Source of the DNA: Pogonophryne albipinna
Taxonomy: Eukaryota; Chordata; Actinopteri; Perciformes; Artedidraconidae
NCBI GenBank assembly: GCA_028583405.1
Contig: JAPTMU010000164.1
Span: forward strand, 4,413-68,412
Direction of reading: 5' to 3'
DNA length: 64,000 bases
The notes under the pieces were generated by a model that worked only from the letters and a program-made list of their open reading frames with translations, had not been told where the DNA came from and did not search any database. This document shows positions 58,501 to 64,000 of this stretch, one piece after another; positions within the stretch are counted from its first letter, which is position 1, and every line of letters begins with the position of its first letter. The position numbers were made by a program, and so were the translations under genes.

Positions 58501-61500
58501 GTGTTCTGATGAAGGTGTGGTTCTATCATGAGTCCTGATGAAGGTGTGGGTCTATCATGCGTCCTGATGAAGTTGTGGTTCTATCATGTGTCCTGATGAA
58601 GGTGTGGTTCTATCATGAGTCCTGATGAAGGTGTGGTTCTATCATGAGTACTGATGAAGGTGTGGTTCTATCATGAGTCCTGATGAAGGTGTGGTTCTAT
58701 CATGTGTTCTGATGAAGGTGTGGTTCTATCATGAGTCCTGATGAAGGTGTGGTTCAATCATGTGTTCTGATGAAGGTGTGGTTCTATCATGTGTTCTGAT
58801 GAAGGTGTGGTTCTATCATGAGTCCTGATGAAGGTGTGGTTCTATCATGTGTTCTGATGAAGGTTTGGTTCTATCATATGTTCTGATGAAGGTGTGGTTC
58901 TATCATGTGTTCTGATGAAGGTTTGGTTATATCATGTGTTCTGATGAAGGTGTGGTTCTATCATGTGTTCTGATGAAGGTTTGGTTATATCATGTGTTCT
59001 GATGAAGGTGTGGTTCTATCATGAGTCCTGATGAAGGTGTGGGTCTATCATGAGTCCTGATGAAGGTCTGGTTCTATCATGAGTCCTGATGAAGGTGTGG
59101 GTCTATCATGAGTCCTGATGAAGGTGTGGTTCTATCATGTGTTTCTGATGAAGGTTTGGTTCTATCATGTGTTCTGATGAAGGTGTGGTTCTATCATGTG
59201 TTCTGATGAAGGTGTGGTTCTATCATGTGTTCTGATGAAGGTGTGGGTCTATCATGAGTCCTGATAGTTTAGTTCTATCATGTGTCCTGGTGAAGGTGTG
59301 GTTCTATCATGAGGGTGTGGTTCTATCATGAAGGTGTGGTTCTATGATGGTATGGTTCTAACATGAAGGTGTGGTTATGTCATGAAGGTGTGGTTATATG
59401 ATGAAGGTGTTGTTCTATGATGAAGGTGTGGTTATATCATGAGTCCTGATGAAGGTGGGGTTCTATCATGAGTCCTGATGAAGGTGTGGTTCTATCATGA
59501 GTCCTGATGAAGGTGTGGTTCTATCATGAGTCCTGATGAAGGTGTGGGTCTATCATGTGTTCTGATGAAGGTGTGCTTTTATCATGTGTCCTGATGAAGG
59601 TGTGCTTTTATCATGAGTCCTGATGAAGGTGTGGTTCTATCATGTGTCCTGGTGAAGGTGTGGGTCTATCATGAGTCCTGATGAAGGTGTGGTTCTATCA
59701 TGTGTCCTGGTGAAGGTGTGGTTCTATCATGAGTCCTGATGAAGGTGTGGTTCTATCATGAGTCCTGATGAAGGTGTGGTTCTATCATGAGTCCTGATGA
59801 AGGTGTGTTTCTATCATAAAGGTGTGGTTCTATGATGCAGGTGTGGTTCTATGATGAGTCCTGATGAAGGTGTGGTTCTAACATGAGTCCCGATGAAGGT
59901 GTGGTTCTATCATGAGTCCTGATGAAGGTGTGGGTCTATCATGAGTCCTGATGAAGGTGTGGGTCTATCATGAGTCCTGATGAAGGTGTGGGTCTATCAT
60001 GAGTCCTGATGAAGGTGTGGTTCTATCATGTGTTCTGATGAAGGTGTGGGTCTATCATGAGTCCTGATGAAGGTGTGGTTCTATTATGAGTCCTGATGAA
60101 GGTGTGGTTCTATCATGTGTTCTGATGAAGGTTTGGTTCTATCATGTGTTCTGATGAAGGTGTGGTTCTATCATGTGTTCTGATGAAGGTGTGGTTCTAT
60201 CATGAGTCCTGATGAAGGTGTGGGTCTATCATGCGTCCTGATGAAGTTGTGGTTCTATCATGTGTCCTGATGAAGGTGTGGTTCTATCATGAGTCCTGAT
60301 GAAGGTGTGGTTCTATCATGAGTCCTGATGAAGGTGTGGTTCTATCATGAGTCCTGATGAAGGTGTGGTTCTATCATGTGTTCTGATGAAGGTGTGGTTC
60401 TATCATGAGTCCTGATGAAGGTTTGGTTTTATCATGTGTTCTGATGAAGGTTTGGTTCTATCATGTGTTCTGATGAAAGTTTGGTTCTATCATGTGTTCT
60501 GATGAAGGTGTGGTTCTATCATGAGTCCTGATGAAGGTGTGGTTCAATCATGTGTTCTGATGAAGGTGTGGTTCTATCATGTGTTCTGATGAAGGTGTGG
60601 TTCTATCATGTGTCCTGGTGAAGGTGTGGTTCTATCATGAGGGTGTGGTTCTATCATGAAGGTGTGGTTCTATGATGGTATGGTTCTAACATGAAGGTGT
60701 GGTTATGTCATGAAGGTGTGGTTATGTCATCAAGGTGTGGTTCTATAATGAAGGTGTGGTTCTATCATGAAGGTGTGGTTCTATGATGAAGGTGTGGTTC
60801 TGTCATGAAGGTGTGGATCTATGATGAAGCTGTGGTTCTATGTTGAAGGTGTGGTTCTATGATGAAGGTGTGGTTATATCATAAAGGTGTGGTTCTATGA
60901 TGAAGGTGTGGTTATATCATGAAGGTGTGGTTATATCATAAAGGTGTGGTTCTATGATGAAGGTGTGGTTCTATCATGAAGGTGTGGTTCTATAATGAAG
61001 GTGTGGTTCTATCATGAAGGTGTGGTTCTATGATGAAGGTGTGGTTCTGTCATGAAGGTGTGGATCTATGATGAAGGTGTGGTTCTATCATGATGGTGTG
61101 GTTCTATGTTGAAGGTGTGGTTCTATGATGAAGGTGTGGTTATATCATAAAGGTGTGGTTCTATGATGAAGGTGTGGTTCTATCATGAAGGTGTGGTTAT
61201 ATCATCAAGGTGTGGTTCTATGATGAAGGTGTGGTTCTATCATGAAGGTGTGGTTATGTCATGAAGGTGTGGTTCTATAATGAAGGTGTGGTTCTATCAT
61301 GAAGGTGTGGTTATATCATCAAGGTGTGGTTCTATAATGAAGGTGTGGTTCTATCATCAAGGTGTGGTTATGTCATGAAGGTGTGGTTCTATAATGAAGG
61401 TGTGGTTCTATGATGGTGTGGTTTTATCATGAAGGTGTGGTTCTATGATGAAGGTTTGGATCTATGATGAAGGTGTGGTTCTATTAGGAAGGTGTGGTTA

Positions 61501-63650
61501 TATCATCAAGTTGTGGTTCTATGATGAAGGTGTGGTTCTATCATGAAGGTGTGGTTATGTCATGAAGGTGTGGTTCTATAATGAAGGTGTGGTTCTATCA
61601 TGAAGGTGTGGTTATATCATCAAGGTGTGGTTCTATAATGAAGGTGTGGTTCTATCATCAAGGTGTGGTTATGTCATGAAGGTGTGGTTCTATAATGAAG
61701 GTGTGGTTCTATGATGGTGTGGTTTTATCATGAAGGTGTGGTTCTATGATGAAGGTGTGGGTCTATCATGAGTCCTGATGAAGGTGTGGGTCTATCATGA
61801 GTCCTGATGAAGGTGTGGGTCTATCATGAGTCCTGATGAAGGTGTGGTTCTATCATGTGTTCTGATGAAGGTGTGGGTCTATCATGAGTCCTGATGAAGG
61901 TGTGGTTCTATTATGAGTCCTGATGAAGGTGTGGTTCTATCATGTGTTCTGATGAAGGTTTGGTTCTATCATGTGTTCTGATGAAGGTGTGGTTCTATCA
62001 TGTGTTCTGATGAAGGTGTGGTTCTATCATGAGTCCTGATGAAGGTGTGGGTCTATCATGCGTCCTGATGAAGTTGTGGTTCTATCATGTGTCCTGATGA
62101 AGGTGTGGTTCTATCATGAGTCCTGATGAAGGTGTGGTTCTATCATGAGTCCTGATGAAGGTGTGGTTCTATCATGAGTCCTGATGAAGGTGTGGTTCTA
62201 TCATGTGTTCTGATGAAGGTGTGGTTCTATCATGAGTCCTGATGAAGGTTTGGTTTTATCATGTGTTCTGATGAAGGTTTGGTTCTATCATGTGTTCTGA
62301 TGAAAGTTTGGTTCTATCATGTGTTCTGATGAAGGTGTGGTTCTATCATGAGTCCTGATGAAGGTGTGGTTCAATCATGTGTTCTGATGAAGGTGTGGTT
62401 CTATCATGTGTTCTGATGAAGGTGTGGTTCTATCATGTGTCCTGGTGAAGGTGTGGTTCTATCATGAGGGTGTGGTTCTATCATGAAGGTGTGGTTCTAT
62501 GATGGTATGGTTCTAACATGAAGGTGTGGTTATGTCATGAAGGTGTGGTTATGTCATGAAGGTGTGGTTATGTCATCAAGGTGTGGTTCTATAATGAAGG
62601 TGTGGTTCTATCATGAAGGTGTGGTTCTATGATGAAGGTGTGGTTCTGTCATGAAGGTGTGGATCTATGATGAAGGTGTGGTTCTATATTGAAGGTGTGG
62701 TTCTATGATGAAGGTGTGGTTATATCATAAAGGTGTGGTTCTATGATGAAGGTGTGGTTATATCATGAAGGTGTGGTTATATCATAAAGGTGTGGTTCTA
62801 TGATGAAGGTGTGGTTCTATCATGAAGGTGTGGTTCTATAATGAAGGTGTGGTTCTATCATGAAGGTGTGGTTCTATGATGAAGGTGTGGTTCTGTCATG
62901 AAGGTGTGGATCTATGATGAAGGTGTGGTTCTATCATGATGGTGTGGTTCTATGTTGAAGGTGTGGTTCTATGATGAAGGTGTGGTTATATCATAAAGGT
63001 GTGGTTCTATGATGAAGGTGTGGTTCTATCATGAAGGTGTGGTTATATCATCAAGGTGTGGTTCTATGATGAAGGTGTGGTTCTATCATGAAGGTGTGGT
63101 TATGTCATGAAGGTGTGGTTCTATAATGAAGGTGTGGTTCTATCATGAAGGTGTGGTTATATCATCAAGGTGTGGTTCTATAATGAAGGTGTGGTTCTAT
63201 CATCAAGGTGTGGTTATGTCATGAAGGTGTGGTTCTATAATGAAGGTGTGGTTCTATGATGGTGTGGTTTTATCATGAAGGTGTGGTTCTATGATGAAGG
63301 TTTGGATCTATGATGAAGGTGTGGTTCTATTAGGAAGGTGTGGTTATATCATCAAGTTGTGGTTCTATGATGAAGGTGTGGTTCTATCATGAAGGTGTGG
63401 TTATGTCATGAAGGTGTGGTTCTATAATGAAGGTGTGGTTCTATCATGAAGGTGTGGTTATATCATCAAGGTGTGGTTCTATAATGAAGGTGTGGTTCTA
63501 TCATCAAGGTGTGGTTATGTCATGAAGGTGTGGTTCTATAATGAAGGTGTGGTTCTATGATGGTGTGGTTTTATCATGAAGGTGTGGTTCTATGATGAAG
63601 GTGTGGATCTATGATGAAGGTGTGGTTCTATTAGGAAGGTGTGGTTCTAT
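55561..63650. repeat. 8.1-kb minisatellite with higher-order structure
   Basis: About 280-300 units of a 29-bp family (tcctgatgaaggtgtggttc plus tatcatgag). Many short 17-19 bp units lack the 'gtcctgatg' part (tatcatgaaggtgtggttc). Blocks of variant units recur as larger repeats: the marker 'ctgatagtttagttc' recurs 1674 bp apart (57591 and 59265), and 'tgtcctggtgaaggtg' plus its distinctive downstream series recurs about 1827 bp apart (60611 and 62438). Confidence 0.93.
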
Positions 63651-63729
63651 AGTCATGGATCAGCTGTTCAGACTCAAGTTTACGGTCTGAACTGAAATTG
63701 AAAGCAACAAGTTCTCATTCTACCTGACT

Positions 63730-64000
63730 AGCTTAGCATTAGCTAAAGTCAGTTTCTGTATAGCTTAGCATTAGCTAAAGTCAGTTTCTGTATAGCTTAG
63801 CTAAAGTCAGTTTCTGTATAGTTTAGCATTAGCTAAAGTCAGGTTCTGTATAGCTTAGCATTAGCTAAAGTCAGTTTATGTATAGCTTAGCATTAGCTAA
63901 AGTCAGGTTCTGTATAGCTTAGCATTAGCTAAAGTCAGTTTCTGTATAGCTTAGCATTAGCTAAAGTCAGTTTCTGTATAGCTTAGCATTAGCTAAAGTC
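63730..64000. repeat. 32-bp minisatellite running off the window
   Basis: About nine units of agcttagcattagctaaagt plus cagtttctgtat. Each contains a short imperfect palindrome (tagcttagcattagcta). The array continues past the window end. Confidence 0.9.

Overview
This is a stretch of vertebrate chromosome, almost certainly from a teleost fish. The evidence is one spliced host gene with vertebrate protein sequence, L2/Rex-like non-LTR retrotransposons, hAT and Tc1 DNA transposons, a retrovirus remnant, a Ty3-like element, and an unusual load of minisatellites. The only host gene I recognise is cdc27 (APC3, a TPR scaffold subunit of the anaphase-promoting complex), plus strand. Its last nine coding exons lie between 7614 and 22337 and encode the C-terminal ~355 residues. 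The 5' exons are not visible here.

Layout. 1-7613: two L2-like LINE fragments in opposite orientation, one inside a broken BED-finger hAT transposon (2265-6066), then unassigned sequence. 7614-22337: cdc27 exons separated by introns built largely of tandem repeats. In at least four introns the repeat unit contains a copy of that intron's own splice junction. The extreme case is the last intron: about 22 copies of its 5' splice site (28-bp unit), then about 150 copies of a 51-bp unit that begins with the first 15 bases of the last exon and ends in branch site, pyrimidine tract and AG. Another intron has a ~290-bp pure (GT)n run touching the acceptor AG.

22744-55195: a nested transposon stack, resolved from target-site duplications (TSDs). 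From outside in: minus-strand LINE > hAT-A (23349-53038) > plus-strand LINE > hAT-B (23700-49908) > endogenous retrovirus (23836-49618, minus). Inside the retrovirus lie hAT-C (24463-30300, itself carrying a third LINE) and, separately, a Ty3-like LTR retrotransposon (31239-46428, minus). Each LTR of the Ty3-like element is more than 4 kb long because it carries a 3.5-4.1 kb minisatellite. Its gag resembles the PNMA family; its pol is broken by stops, frameshifts and a catalytic substitution. The retroviral env fragment is split by the Ty3-like insertion.

55196-64000: almost pure minisatellite, mostly a 29-bp family with higher-order structure, ending in a 32-bp array that runs off the window.

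No prokaryote-type system (operon, CRISPR, phage) is present. The most unusual feature is the repeated growth of minisatellites from splice junctions of one essential gene. All copy numbers and divergences are hand counts.
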